A DNA stretch of 64,000 bases from Branchipolynoe longqiensis (GCA_030323885.1 CM059187.1:121310593-121374592); one strand, 5' to 3'; shown: positions 53,537 to 63,473, counted from the stretch's first letter. The notes: generated by a model not told the origin, from the sequence alone. Translations and numbers: made by a program.

Positions 53537-53537
53537 G
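53490..53537. repeat. (GT)n(GA)n compound microsatellite
   Basis: About 11 GT units, then about 13 GA units. Confidence 0.93.
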
Positions 53538-53939
53538 GCGAGAGAGTGAGAGAGACTGAGAGCGAGAGTCTCTCTCACTTTCTACGTTTCGCTGCGGCAT
53601 TAAAGCATCACCAGTCAGTCAATCAACAATTAGTAACACACCCTTACAGCTGTAGCAGTATCTCACATTAGACGCGCCCTTTTGATAGGGACAGTCAGTG
53701 GTTGTTACTAAGATAACAGATGCTCTGCATTGCAGGATTCCTTGCCTGCCTCAGTGGATGTGGATGTGGATGTGGATGATGATCTAAGGGGGTCGGTCCC
53801 TGTACATCTCCCGCTGAGGAGGATTTAGATCCTGTGAGTATGTTGCCGTGAGATGTTTACGTGGCAGTGTCAGGGCCGTCAGAAGTAGGGCGGTACACAA
53901 CATGACGAACATATGAGCAGTCCGACTGAGATTATGTAG

Positions 53940-54235
53940 TGAGCTGGGGAATGTGTGTGTCGGGGTGGGCGACGGGTGATACAGGCCTTCTACATCATCG
54001 CAAGCAGTTTGGTTATTGCGCAGCAGAAAGATGAGATTATGTAGTGAGCTGCTCATGGTGTATATGTGTGTTCGGGTGGGTGGCAGCTATACATGCCTTC
54101 TAGATGTACGTCATCAGAAACAGTTTGGTTATTGCGCAGCAGAAAGATGAGATTATGTAGTCAGCTGCTCATGGTGTATGTGTGTGTTCGGGTGGGCGGC
54201 GGCTATACATGCCTTCTACATCATCATGTAAAAAT
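53940..54235. repeat. 111-bp-class tandem array, left block
   Basis: Two to three units of ACAGTTTGGTTATTGCGCAG + CAGAAAGATGAGATTATGTA + GTGAGCTGCTCATGGTGTAT, continued after about 0.85 kb by the larger block at 55095. On minus each unit reads SSSLHNLIFLLRNNQT. Confidence 0.88.
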
Positions 54236-54332
54236 ATACGGATTTTCAGTTCGGATTTATATATTGGCAGAGATCATTACTATTCTCGGGCAATGGAGTG
54301 AGGACCAGGATTATGTAACAGAGAAGTAATGG

Positions 54333-54602
54333 GTGCCCCACTCGCTGGGTGACATAAGAGTCTATGTGGAAAATGTGATAACACATAGTGACCGGGATTG
54401 TGATGTGATGTTCATATTTAAGAGACAGTTAATAATTAGTGAAATGTTCCCTCCATGCACCAGAAAGAATGCAAGTGGAGGGGAAGGACATTTTTATTGT
54501 AACTGTCTGCAACTACCTGTTACCACGGGTCTGATGGGCAAGCACACCCAGCCATCCTGCATACATTGTGGACACCACCTGCAGCTGGGGGTTGAGTGAC
54601 AG
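54333..54602 (+). CDS. Candidate 3'-terminal coding segment, unrecognised
   Basis: The plus frame ends ...GEGHFYCNCLQLPVTTG, KHTQPSCIHCGHHLQLGVE, stop (54600-54602). CxC and CxxC pairs and a natural amino-acid mix make the last 45 codons look coding, and CCTCCATGCACCAG just before could be a splice acceptor near 54462. I do not recognise the family. It may equally be chance: a minus-strand frame of similar length overlaps it. Only the part after about 54463 is plausible. Confidence 0.25.
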
Positions 54603-54855
54603 CTGCCCCCTATTAGGGCATCACCCTCCCAGGTGGTAGAGGGTGTCTGATTGGCTGGCTGTGGGAGACCAGTCACCTGCATTCCTTATACTTGACACAC
54701 AGACCCCACTCTGGGCACTCTTGTCCAGGACTCCGGACACACTTTCTATACACAAACTAGAGCAGCTATTCAAAAGACACTGAGTTGTGGGCAACAACCA
54801 TGGGACTCAGGTTCAATGGGCTGTAGGCACTGATTCTTATACACACTAGCAAGAG

Positions 54856-55146
54856 TCATGAGGATCTGTGTGGGCAGTTGGTAAGGAGTGAGGGTGATAG
54901 GTTGACAGTAGGTGAACAGGAGTTGATGCCAATAAGCACAACTTCTTCACTGTCAATCTTGCACGACTTGTCTTCCATTTCTTCCTTATGAGTTTGTTGA
55001 GAGGGACACCAGGTGGGAACTGACAGACAGTTGTCAGCAAACACCTGGGATAGAGTAGTGATATCCGGGGCTCTGACGGCTGAGTACTCGGAAATATTAC
55101 AATCAGAAACAGTTTGGTTATTGTGCAGCAGAAAGATGAGATTATG
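54856..55146 (-). CDS. Candidate C-terminal coding exon, unrecognised, linked to the tandem array
   Basis: The minus frame is open for 97 codons from about 55146 to the stop TGA (54856-54858). It reads LHNLIFLLHNNQTVSD, then CNISEYSAVRAPDITTLSQV, FADNCLSVPTWCPSQQTHKE, then EVVLIGINSCSPTVNLSP. It lacks repeat bias. Its first 14 residues are the same peptide encoded by every unit of the flanking array, so the array appears to have grown from the start of this exon. An in-frame TGA just upstream means a splice junction or a pseudogene. Family not recognised; possibly a lineage-specific protein. Confidence 0.4.
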   Translation of the reverse strand, partial: HNLIFLLHNNQTVSDCNISEYSAVRAPDITTLSQVFADNCLSVPTWCPSQQTHKEEMEDKSCKIDSEEVVLIGINSCSPTVNLSPSLLTNCPHRSS

Positions 55147-56700
55147 TAGTCAGCTGCTCATGGCTTATGTGTATGTCGGAGATTATGTAGTAAGCTACCC
55201 ATGTGTGTGTCGGGTGGGCGATGGGTGATACAGGCCTCCTACGTCATCACAAACAGTTTGGTTATTGCGCAGCAGAAAGATGAGATTATGTAGCGAGGTG
55301 CTCATGGCGTATGTGTGTGTCGGGGTGGGCGACGGGTGATACAGGCCTTCTACGTCATCGCAAACAGTTTGGTTATTGCGCAGCAGAAAGATGAGATTAT
55401 GTAGCGAGCTGCTCATGGCATATGTGTGTGTCGGAGGTGTACTGAGCTACTCATGGGGTATGTGTGTGTTGGGGTGGGTGACGGCTATCCATACCTTCTA
55501 CGTCATCGCAAACAGTTTGGTTATTGCGAAGCAGAAAGATGAGATTATGTAGCGAGCTGCTCATGGTGTATGTGTGTGTTGGGGTGGGCGGCAGCTATAC
55601 ATGCCTTCTACATGTGCATCATCAGAAACAGTTTGGTTATTGCGCAGCAGAAAGATGAGATTATGTAGCGAGCTGCTCATGGTGTATGTGTGTGTCGGGG
55701 TGGGCAACGGGTGATACAGGCCTTCTACGTCATCGCAAACAGTTTGGTTATTGCGCAGCAGAAAGATGAGATTATGTAGCGAGCTGCTCATGGCATATGT
55801 GTGTGTCGGAGATGTACTGAGCTACTCATGGGGTATGTGTGTGTTGGGGTGGGTGACGGCTATCCATACCTTCTACGTCATCGCAAACAGTTTGGTTATT
55901 GCGCAGCAGAAAGATGAGATTATGTAGCGAGCTGCTCATGGTGTATGTGTGTGTGTTGGGGTGGGCGGCAGCTATACATGCCTTCTACATGTGCATCATC
56001 AGAAACAGTTTGGTTATTGCGCAGCAGAAAGATGAGATTATGTAGCGAGGTGCTCATGGCGTATGTGTGTGTCGGGGTGGGCGACGGGTGATACAGGCCT
56101 TCTACGTCATCACAAACAGTTTGGTTATTGCGCAGCAGAAAGATGAGATTATGTAGCGAGCTGCTCATGGCATATGTGTGTGTCGGAGATGTACTGAGCT
56201 ACTCATGGGGTATGTGTGTGTTGGGGTGGGTGACGGCTATCCATACCTTCTACGTCATCGCAAACAGTTTGGTTATTGTGTAGCAGAAAGATGAGATTAT
56301 GTAGCGAGCTGCTCATGGTGTATGTGTGTGTTGGGGTGGGCGGCAGCTATACATGCCTTCTACATGTGCATCATCAGAAACAGTTTGGTTATTGCGCAGC
56401 AGAAAGATGAGATTATGTAGCGAGCTGCTCATGGCATATGTGTGTGTCAGAGATGTACTGAGCTACTCATGGGGTATGTGTGTGTTGGGGTGGGTGACGG
56501 CTATCCATACCTTCTACGTCATCGCAAACAGTTTGGTTATTGCGCAGCAGAAAGATGAGATTATGTAGTGAGCTGCTCATGACATATGTGTGTGTCGGAG
56601 ATGTACTGAGCTACTCATGGGGTATGTGTGTGTTGGGGTGGGTGACGGCTATCCATACCTTCTACATCATCGCAAACTGTTTGGTTATTGCACAGCAGAA
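55095..56700. repeat. 111-bp-class tandem array with higher-order repeat of about 376 bp
   Basis: Three unit types alternate. Type 1 has GACGGGTGATACAGGCCTTC, type 2 has CGGCAGCTATACATGCCTTC and ATGTGCATCATCAG, type 3 is longer with GGAGATGTACTGAGCTACTC. Type 2 recurs at 55591, 55968 and 56343, giving a 375-377 bp higher-order period. All share AACAGTTTGGTTATTGCGCA and GATGAGATTATGTAGCGAGC. Minus frames of 70-90 codons are repeat translations. Confidence 0.93.
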
Positions 56701-56774
56701 ACAAGTGTCGTGACGGTTGGTTTGTTTGTTTGTTCTCTTGATCCTAGCAACATCTAAGGGCATACCTATCTGGA

Positions 56775-57180
56775 CGATGGCCGAATAAGTTGAGCGTCCG
56801 TCTCGCGTTTTGGGAGATAGTGGGATTCGAACCGTGGTCGAGTCAAATCAATTACTTAATAATTGATACTGTCTTCTCGCTTCCTAGCCTGGCGCTCGGC
56901 ATTATTAGGTACGGTACGGTACGGTACGGTACGGTACGGTACGGGGGCCTGCCGCTCTTCTGAGTGGGTGGTTGCTTGTTCAATCCCCAGCCAAGTTTCT
57001 TTAAAAAAAGAAAAGTAACAAAAGAAGAAGAAAAAATAAAGCACTCGTTGCCATCTCGGCTAACGCTGGTTATTAGGATCGGTGATGGTACGGTTGGCTC
57101 AGTGTCAGGATAATGTGATTTAAATTGATAGTTTGTCATGGTGCCACCATATGGTATCTAAGTGTGAAAGCACTATAAAA
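56775..57180 (+). mobile_element. SINE-A with a 158-bp nested insert
   Basis: Head GATGGCCGAATAAGTTGAGC, GGGATTCGAACCGTGGTCGA, body to GCATTATTAGG. It is interrupted at 56912-57069, then resumes ATCGGTGATGG.ACGGTTGGC, TCAGTGTCAGGATAATGTGA and decays. Confidence 0.85.
56912..57069 (+). mobile_element. Nested insert: (GGTAC)n head, B-box-like word and A-rich 3' part
   Basis: Seven TACGG/GGTAC pentamers (56912-56945), then GGGCCTGCCGCTCTTCTGAG, TTGTTCAATCCCCAGCC (B-box like), then AAAGAAGAAGAAAAAATAAA. Flanked by TTATTAGG at 56904-56911 and 57070-57077, an 8-bp target duplication. Possibly another small SINE. Confidence 0.6.
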
Positions 57181-57189
57181 TCATTAGGA

Positions 57190-57310
57190 GTGGACACATC
57201 TGGCAACTCTGTAGTGCAGCTCCACTAGAATACTCTGCTACCGATACTGTAACCCCATATCTCACTAAAGACACATTCTCTTGATGCTGAGCGAACCAGT
57301 TCCTGCTTCC
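57190..57310 (-). mobile_element. SINE-A partial, diverged, minus strand
   Basis: CATCTGGCAACTCTGTAGTG, CTCCACTAGAATACTCTGCT, GATGCTGAGCGAACCAGTTC recall the inverted body. No head or tail. Confidence 0.6.
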
Positions 57311-57318
57311 TCCAAGTT

Positions 57319-57645
57319 CACCGGCGCAGTAGCCGAATCGGTAGAGCAACAGCCTCGCGTGCGGGAGTTCGGGAGTTTGGTTTCTGGTCGAGTCAAACCA
57401 ATGACTTATACAATTGATATTTGTCGCTTCCTAGCCAGGCGCTCGGCTTTAATAGGATAGGAGAAGGACTGGTTAGCTCAATGTCAGAATAATGTGACTG
57501 AGTGGGATATCGGGTCATACTGGCAGCGGCCTGATTTCTCATGGGGGCAGCACTATAAAGTTGCCATGAGTGCGCACTGTCACAAGTCGGTACCCGTCCT
57601 GATATGACCTTAGATGTTGCTAGGATGGAAAACAGCAACCAACTA
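57319..57645 (+). mobile_element. SINE-A, full length, plus strand
   Basis: Head GCAGTAGCCGAATCGGTAGA, GGGAGTTTGGTTTCTGGTCG, body, tail GATGTTGCTAGGATGGAAAA. Confidence 0.93.
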
Positions 57646-57709
57646 ACTTTTTTTCAAATTTGGCCTTAGTGTGATAAGTATGAATGTTGTAATATGTTGA
57701 TTTGCCTTA

Positions 57710-58105
57710 AGCGGCTGTCACACATCACCAGATTGGGGAGACAGAAAGAAACCGAACAAAGTCTGTTGATACCCGGCAAAGTCTGGTTTGTGCCATTGCA
57801 TATTCGTTGCATATCCGTTGATATCAGGCCTGATCTGGTACAAGTTTTGAACATGCACAAAACTTGGAACGGATGCCGCTGGATTGATGTCTACAGTTCT
57901 TGTCCGGTTTGAGTCCGTTTAGTCCGCTTACCATCTGTCGGTTATCCGTTCATGTCCGTGTCATGTCTGTTCGTCCAGTGGCCTTTGACCCGATGTCGCC
58001 AAACTTTGACACATTTTAATATATTTTGATACTTATCATGCCCGAACACCACCGGACTAGACAATTCTGGTCCGTTGCTCAATCCGGTGATGTGTGACAG
58101 CCGCT
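57710..58105. mobile_element. TTA-flanked MITE, AGCGGCTGTCACACATCACC family, complete
   Basis: Perfect inverted ends AGCGGCTGTCACACATCACC and GGTGATGTGTGACAGCCGCT, with TTA at 57707-57709 and 58106-58108. 396 bp. The interior is rich in TCCGTT, TCCGGT and TGTCCG words. It shares AAGTTTTGAACATGCACAAA and CGAACACCACCGGACTAGA with the truncated copy at 37650. Confidence 0.9.
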
Positions 58106-58239
58106 TTAGTTGGGATGAATTTCACTATCTCCACGCAGAAAATCGACGATGTAGCCATTTGGCCATCTTGTATGGGCTATAGGTCATGTCACCCAGGAAC
58201 AGGTTGGTAAGGGTGGTGCCAATTTTTGTTTTGTTTTTG

Positions 58240-58462
58240 CGTGTGTACATTAGTGTATTAAGCAGGGGGAATTTCGATCACAGAATTGGTCTTCCTCACT
58301 CCACTGCTCCTTGCGCTATGCTAGTAATGCCGAACGCCAGGCTAGGTAGCAACACATATATAAATTGCTAAGCCATTACTTTGACTATGCCAGGGTTTGA
58401 ATGCCACGATCTACCCAAATGGGAATCTGATGATCCACACATTTGGCCATCCTGTCTGGACA
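58240..58462 (-). mobile_element. SINE-A head with the alternative 3' domain, minus strand
   Basis: AAGCAGGGGGAATTTCGATC, ACAGAATTGGTCTTCCTCAC, TCCACTGCTCCTTGCGCTAT, then normal inverted first body and head (GCCAGGGTTTGAATGCCACG, TTTGGCCATCCTGTCTGGAC). Confidence 0.82.
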
Positions 58463-58464
58463 AT

Positions 58465-58735
58465 TGGAGGGTCCTGAAAAGTCTTGAAATTCATTTGCCC
58501 CATTTCAAGGCCTTGAAAAGCCTTGAATTTAACTTATTTTTGGTAATTTAGTGTTGAAAAGCCTTGCATTCCATTAAACTATCCCCAGTAATCGAAATTA
58601 GTCCGAAATCGCCATTCGCCATTGTTGTTCTTTCTCCTGAAATCCAAATGAAAAGAGTCTTGAATTCCTATCAAAAACAGCCTTGAAATAGCCTTGAATT
58701 CCATATCTTCACAGGTGTACGGACCCTACAGGATC
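58465..58735. mobile_element. CCTTGAAAAGCCTTGAATTT repeat, possibly a MITE
   Basis: GGGTCCTGAAAAGTCTTGAA, CCTTGAAAAGCCTTGAATTT and GAAATAGCCTTGAATTCC words. The outer GGAGGGTCC and GGACCCTAC are weakly inverted. hAT-type origin is a guess. Confidence 0.45.
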
Positions 58736-58899
58736 GGGACATGACCTATTTACAAATGACGCAGGAGAGCCTTAAGTCTTAACCCTCTCTATTGACAGCA
58801 CTTATACCTCAAACAAGCAAATAAGCACTATCCCGATCATATCAATTACACCACCATGGTTTTTTTCCAATGACCTTCGCCTTCTCACCTATTTCCAGA

Positions 58900-58959
58900 C
58901 TGCCTCTGACTTCTGCCTAGACTCTCTCTGACCTCTGTCTCTCCTCTGCCCCTCTCTAG
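58900..58959 (+). other. Splice acceptor with polypyrimidine tract
   Basis: GACCTCTGTCTCTCCTCTGC then CCCTCTCTAG gives a nearly unbroken C/T tract ending in AG at 58958-58959, an excellent U2-type 3' splice site for the exon that follows. Confidence 0.7.
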
Positions 58960-59328
58960 GTTCCTCCATGGCGTGAGTCGTGGTCGCCGCGGTCGCGCCG
59001 CCAGACGGTCCATGTAGCCGGCCCGACGCTCGACTCTCAGGGCAACGCCGCCGCCGGGCCCACAACCGGAAATAGTACCAGCAGCAGCAGCGCGCGCAGC
59101 AGCCCGGTCGCGCGGCGGCAGCGGACGCCGTCGGTCACTTCCGGTGGCGGTAGCCCGACGCGGCCGGCGGTGCGCGCGCGACAACGCGCAAATCCGGTGG
59201 TGGGGGACTATGAGTGGCTGAGGTCACGTGACGACAACTACGTAACCATGGACAAGTCCATCCTGAAGGTGCACCTGCCCAATGGCGGCTTCAACGTTGT
59301 CAAGTGCGGCGACGCGACCGATGTCAAG
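58960..59328 (+). CDS. Coding exon resembling the N-terminus of a focal-adhesion-kinase-family (FAK/PYK2) FERM domain
   Basis: The exon is open in one frame for 123 codons between the acceptor at 58959 and the donor AAG|GTGAGG, phase 0 at both sides. The first 70 codons are Ser/Arg/Pro/Gly-rich and CpG-dense (NSTSSSSARSSPVARRQ, TSGGGSPTRPAVRARQRANP). Then come DYEWLRSRDDNYVTMDKS and ILKVHLPNGGFNVVK with a GDATDVK end. Known family members start the FERM F1 lobe with an ILKV strand and a GDATDV-type or VKC element just before the helix, which is the match I see. An internal ATG with good context (AACCATGG, 59248) could be the start, making the upstream part leader. FAK kinases act at integrin adhesions. 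Kinase and FAT exons are not in the window. An antisense 99-codon frame is a shadow. Family call moderate; exon call stronger. Confidence 0.6.
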
Positions 59329-59334
59329 GTGAGG
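59329..59334 (+). other. Splice donor GTGAGG
   Basis: CAAG|GTGAGG matches the animal 5' splice consensus and directly follows the end of similarity in the FAK-like exon. Confidence 0.65.
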
Positions 59335-59361
59335 TTTGGTTGTTGTTTTAGGACAAATGGG

Positions 59362-59450
59362 AAATGTTGCTCTAGAGCAGATTTCGAACTCACACCATGT
59401 CATTCTGAGGCTAGCCTTCTAACCATTACACTACCTAGGCTCACTGGTTG
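59362..59450 (-). mobile_element. tRNA-like SINE head, second head type, minus strand
   Basis: On minus: GCCTAGGTAGTGTAATGGTT (A-box like) and GTGTGAGTTCGAAATCTGCT (B box). Resembles the head of the chimeric SINE at 18836. Body not recognisable. Confidence 0.55.
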
Positions 59451-59628
59451 CAATCATGTTATTCACCCTCACTTGTCTATGTGGCTCCTTGCCTTAGATT
59501 CGAAGTCAATGCACACTACTACAGTAGGGTGTGATGCAGTGATTGGGTACCCATGTTGGTGGATTAGTTTGAGTATGTTATTGTTAACTCCATAGGCGTG
59601 CATTATAAATCCTGATCAAATTTTTTTT

Positions 59629-59950
59629 AAGTTGGTGATCGTCCTGTTGATCACAGAAATCAGGGTCGGTCGGGCAGTTTTTATTTTTATTTTATGTTTT
59701 TCTGGCATATGACGTAGTCGTAATACGTAACACATAACCAGACACGATCGCCAAATGAGTTGAGTGTCCTCCTCCTGTTCTGGGAGGTCATAGGATTCAA
59801 ACTCCTGGGTTTGAACCCTGGCCGAGTCAAACCAATGTCTTAAACATTGATACTTATTGTTACCTAGTGTCAGTTAAAAACGCATATTTAATTCTTTTAA
59901 ATTAGGGGCGGGCGAATTTTTAGGCACGTGCGTGGACGATCACCAATTTT
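59629..59950. repeat. Inverted repeat AAGTTGGTGATCGTCC, split by a SINE head
   Basis: AAGTTGGTGATCGTCC at about 59629 is mirrored by GGACGATCACCAATTTT at about 59934. CAGGGTCGGTCGGGCAG-type sequence follows the left arm. A SINE-A head lies in the middle. Probably a small MITE hit by a SINE. Confidence 0.55.
59738..59870 (+). mobile_element. SINE-A head and first body only
   Basis: CACGATCGCCAAATGAGTTG, GGGTTTGAACCCTGGCCGAG, TCAAACCAATGTCTTAAACA, then truncated. Confidence 0.85.
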
Positions 59951-60118
59951 TTAATTTTTGTTGGCCTATGTGTGACGGGTGAGAGCACTATATCTATCTC
60001 TCCTTGCATTGTAACCAAGCAGTTGTGCACGCAGGTGCGCGCCGGCATGCTTCTGTGGGTTGAGCTGTGTTAGATCAAATAACAATCAATGTCAGGGTAA
60101 ATGACAACCGAGCAAAAA

Positions 60119-60468
60119 CCAGACGGGATGGCCGAATGAGTTAGAGCGTCCGTCTCCCGTGCTGGTAGATCGTGGGGTCATGGGTTCGAACCCTGGTCGA
60201 GTCAAACCAATGACTTTAAAATTGATACTTGTTGCTTCCTAGCCAGACGCTCGGCATTATTAGGATATGGCAAGGACTGGTGTGCTCAGTGTCAGGATAA
60301 TCTGACTGAGTGGGATATCAGGTCATGGTACAGGTGGCCTGGTTTCCCAGTGGGACAGCACTATAAAGTCGCTAGGAATGCGTACTGTCATAAATCGGTG
60401 CCCGTCCTGATATGACCTTAGATGTTGCTAGGACGTAAAACAACAACAAACAAACAAACAACAAACAA
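60119..60468 (+). mobile_element. SINE-A, full length, best-preserved plus copy
   Basis: GACGGGATGGCCGAATGAGT head, CATGGGTTCGAACCCTGGTC B box, full body, tail TGTTGCTAGGACGTAAAACA with CAAACAAACAAACAACAAAC. Possible target duplication CAAAAAYCAG. Confidence 0.95.
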
Positions 60469-60929
60469 AAATCAGGAGCCTGTTGTTCCAGCATCCACTG
60501 TTGAATATATTGTCACAGAGTTGTTGAAAATGGGGGGGGGAGGGATGAAAAAAAACCCACAAAAAAAACTAAACGAAACAAGATGGCGGCCACTGAATGC
60601 TCACAATTTGACTCTACATGATTTAATTAATACTTCACTCTAAAAGTAGCAAACTATGGTTGATATGTATATGAACAATATATTTAACTTATTAGACTTA
60701 GAGTGTAGAACTATGTGGTTATTTTCCCTAGCCCAGCCTTCTGTCACTTTTTCTAATGGGTTGTTTAGCATCCCTGTCACAGAGACAATGCTGTGGGAGT
60801 AACTAGAGCTGTGTGTGCATGTGTGTGGTGCATAGTTTATGGTTATGGACAGGTGTGTGTGTGTGGGGTGGGGGGGGGGGGGTTAATGCAGAGTGTGTGT
60901 GTGACGTGGGGTGAGTATGTTTGACTGGT

Positions 60930-61640
60930 GTGTGTATTTGTTCAATGCAGAGATAGTATGTGTAACAGAGTGTGTGTAGCAGAGTATGTAACAGCTTCTG
61001 AAATAGTGTGTGTAGTAGAGTAACAATGTGTGTGTAACAGGGTGTGTCTAGCAAAGTGTAACAGAGTGTAACAGCGTGTGTAACAGGGTGTGTGTAACAG
61101 TGTGTAAATGGGAGTGTGTAACAAAGTGTATGTAGCAGAGTGTGTAGCAATGTTAACAGCATGTGTGTAACGCGGTGTGTGTAACATGATGTGTGTAACA
61201 TGGTTTGTGTAACAAAGTGTATGTAGCAGAGTGTATCTAGCAGAGTGTGTGTAACAATGTTAACAGCCTGTGTGTAACAGTGTGTGTAGCAGTGTGTGTA
61301 ACACGTTGTGTGTAACATGGTGTGTGTAACAAAGTGTGTAGCAGAGTGTGTGTAACAATGTTAACAGCCTGTGTGTAACAGTGTTTGTAACATGGTGTGT
61401 GTAACATGATGTGTGTAACATGGTGTGTGTAACAAAGTGTCTGTAGCAGAGTGTGTGTAACAATGTTAACAGCCTGTGTGTGTGTAACAGCATGTGTAAC
61501 ATGGGGTGTGTAACAGTGTGTGTGTAGCAGTGTGTGCAACAAAGTGTAACAGGATGCGTGTAACCATGTGTGTAGCAGGTGTGTGTAACAACGTGTGTAT
61601 CAGCGGGTGTGTAACAACGTGTATCTAACAGCGAGAATTG
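60930..61640. repeat. GTGTGTAACA/GTGTGTAGCA array with period near 100 bp
   Basis: Short words TGTGTGTAACA(G), TGTGTAGCAGAG and AACAATGTTAACAGC. The last recurs at about 61148, 61254, 61351 and 61460, giving a higher-order period of 97-109 bp. His/Leu/Thr-rich minus frames are translations. Confidence 0.9.
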
Positions 61641-61649
61641 GGTTTGGGT

Positions 61650-61680
61650 TGTGTGTGTGTGTGTGTGGGGGGGGGGGGGG
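61650..61680. repeat. (GT)n and G run
   Basis: Short GT run followed by about 15 G. A similar G run is at 61851-61863. Confidence 0.85.
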
Positions 61681-62179
61681 CAGGACCGCTGCTGTGTGAC
61701 TTTTGCACCTATTAGCGTTCTCTGTCAGGTAACCAGTCGCGTGTCAGCACTGCAGTGTTCTGAGCCGGTGGGGTCAGGCAGGGTGAGTAGCAGGCGTGGC
61801 CCCAAGTGCGTGTAGTGGCGGAGAACGCCGTGTGTGAATGTGAGTGTGTGGGGGGGGGGGGGGCGGGAAGAAGGGTAGCCCTCAGCCTGCCACTCGTGCC
61901 AGAGCTGCTAGCATGCTTTACATTGCCGCGCCATGTGCCATGCGCCATGTGCCATGTGCGCATGTCACTCGGCTGAGGAGGCTGGTGCCGGGTATTAGCT
62001 CATTGAGGTCAGGAAGCCGGCATACCCGGAGCAGCTCGTACATCCACTTTTAGTGCGGGCCTGTGACGGGTGGAGGGGGTGGGCTGGGGGTGAAATAGAT
62101 GGATGACACTTGGTTGGTATGGCGGGAGATCATAACACACAGGCTGGGTCTGTCCGGCTCTACATTCATTGTTGTGTAG

Positions 62180-62845
62180 CTGGTTACTCAGGCACGTGAG
62201 GATACTGATACATCTATTGTCAGGGTTGACCTTTATTGGGGCTGGTTGTGTCGCTGGTTACTCAGGCACGTGAGGATACTGATACATCCATTGTCCGGCA
62301 TGTCCTATATTGGGCTATATTGGGGCTGGTTATGTCGCTGGTTACTCAGATACATAAGGATACTGATACATCCATTGTCCGGGTTGTCCTATATTGGGGC
62401 TGGTTGTGTCACTGGTTACTCAGACACATGAGGATATTGATACATGTGAGGATACTGATACATCTATTGTCTGGGTTGTCCTATATTGGGGCTGGCTGTG
62501 TCGCTGGTTACTCAGATACATAAGGATACTGATACATCCATTGTCTGGGTTGTCCTATATTGGGGCTGGTTGTGTCACTGGTTACTCAGACACATGAGGA
62601 TATTGATACATGTGAGGATACTGATACATCTATTGTCTGGGTTGTCCTGTATTGGGGCTGGCTGTGTCGCTGGTTACTCAGATACATAAGGATACTGATA
62701 CATCCATTGTCCGGGTTGTCCTATATTGGGGCTGGTTGTGTCACTGGTTACTCAGACACATGAGGATACTGATACATCTATTGTCCAGGTTTACCTTTAT
62801 TGGGGCTGGTTGTGTCGCTGGTTATTCAGACATGTGAGGATACTG
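62180..62845. repeat. 74-bp minisatellite with 166-bp higher-order unit
   Basis: Unit CTGGTTACTCAGACACATGA + GGATACTGATACATCTATTG + TCCGGGTTGTCCTATATTGG + GGCTGGTTGTGTCG. A 92-bp variant with an extra ATTGATACATGTGAGGAT alternates with the 74-bp one. The 166-bp pair repeats at 62394 and 62560. Confidence 0.93.
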
Positions 62846-62869
62846 ATCACAAACTGTCCCACAAAGAGC

Positions 62870-63300
62870 ACGTCCACTACACGGCCACTACATGGCCGGT
62901 AATGACCACTCTCGTAGGGAGGTGTCTAGCGGGCATAGCACCTGCAGCGTGCTCAGTATAGGACTGGGTGGGGGTGGGGGTGGGGGGAATATTGCAATGC
63001 CTCAGGGAGTTTGACGCCCCTGCCGTGCAGAGTTGTAAACCACTGCCTTGTGGTACAGGTTCGTGACAGAACCGAAGGCTAAGGGAGCAAACCCTAATCA
63101 GAAAACCATGCCACTGTGGCAGCATTAAGGGTGGTTGATGTATGGAACTCCCAACATCTCCCGACCAGCCACTGCAGGGACAAATAGTTTTGCGCCTGTC
63201 TGGACATGTTCTTGCCTGTGAAACCTCTATTTGCTCCCTGGGAGAGTGCCGCTGGTAACTTGCAAAATCCAGCAGCACTTCAACACTTTTGCAGGCAGCT
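62870..63300 (-). other. Protein-like but unassigned frame
   Basis: The minus frame (133 codons, 62877-63278) has a normal residue mix (WSGDVGSSIHQPPLMLPQWH, RVCSLSLRFCHEPVPQ). No family recognised, no clear splice sites. Could be an old retroelement fragment. Confidence 0.25.
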
Positions 63301-63470
63301 TTTATGAAATGTACATTAAGACCGACTCATAGACATAACTCTCACAGCAGAGAGCTAAATGGAGAATGGCAGTCAAGTAATGAAAGCAGTCTTTGTCACA
63401 TCGCGACCGACAGCATGATGATGATTTTGGGGAAGGAGGACTGGAACTGATGTTATTCTTGCTGCACTTG
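63301..63470. other. No recognisable feature
   Basis: Short single-copy-looking stretch. Confidence 0.4.

Positions 63471-63473
<3 letters not shown>

Noticed and set aside
58885..59184. Minus-strand 99-codon Arg-rich frame opposite the FAK-like exon
   Set aside because: Shadow of a GC-rich plus-strand exon. The plus strand has splice sites and family-like motifs.
42933..60590. ATGGCGGCCACT word as a coding start at both loci
   Set aside because: The frames close quickly and flanks differ; more likely a YY1-type or chance motif.
62877..63278. 133-codon minus frame as a confident gene
   Set aside because: Residue mix is natural but I see no family, splice sites or conserved motif, so it is listed only as unassigned.
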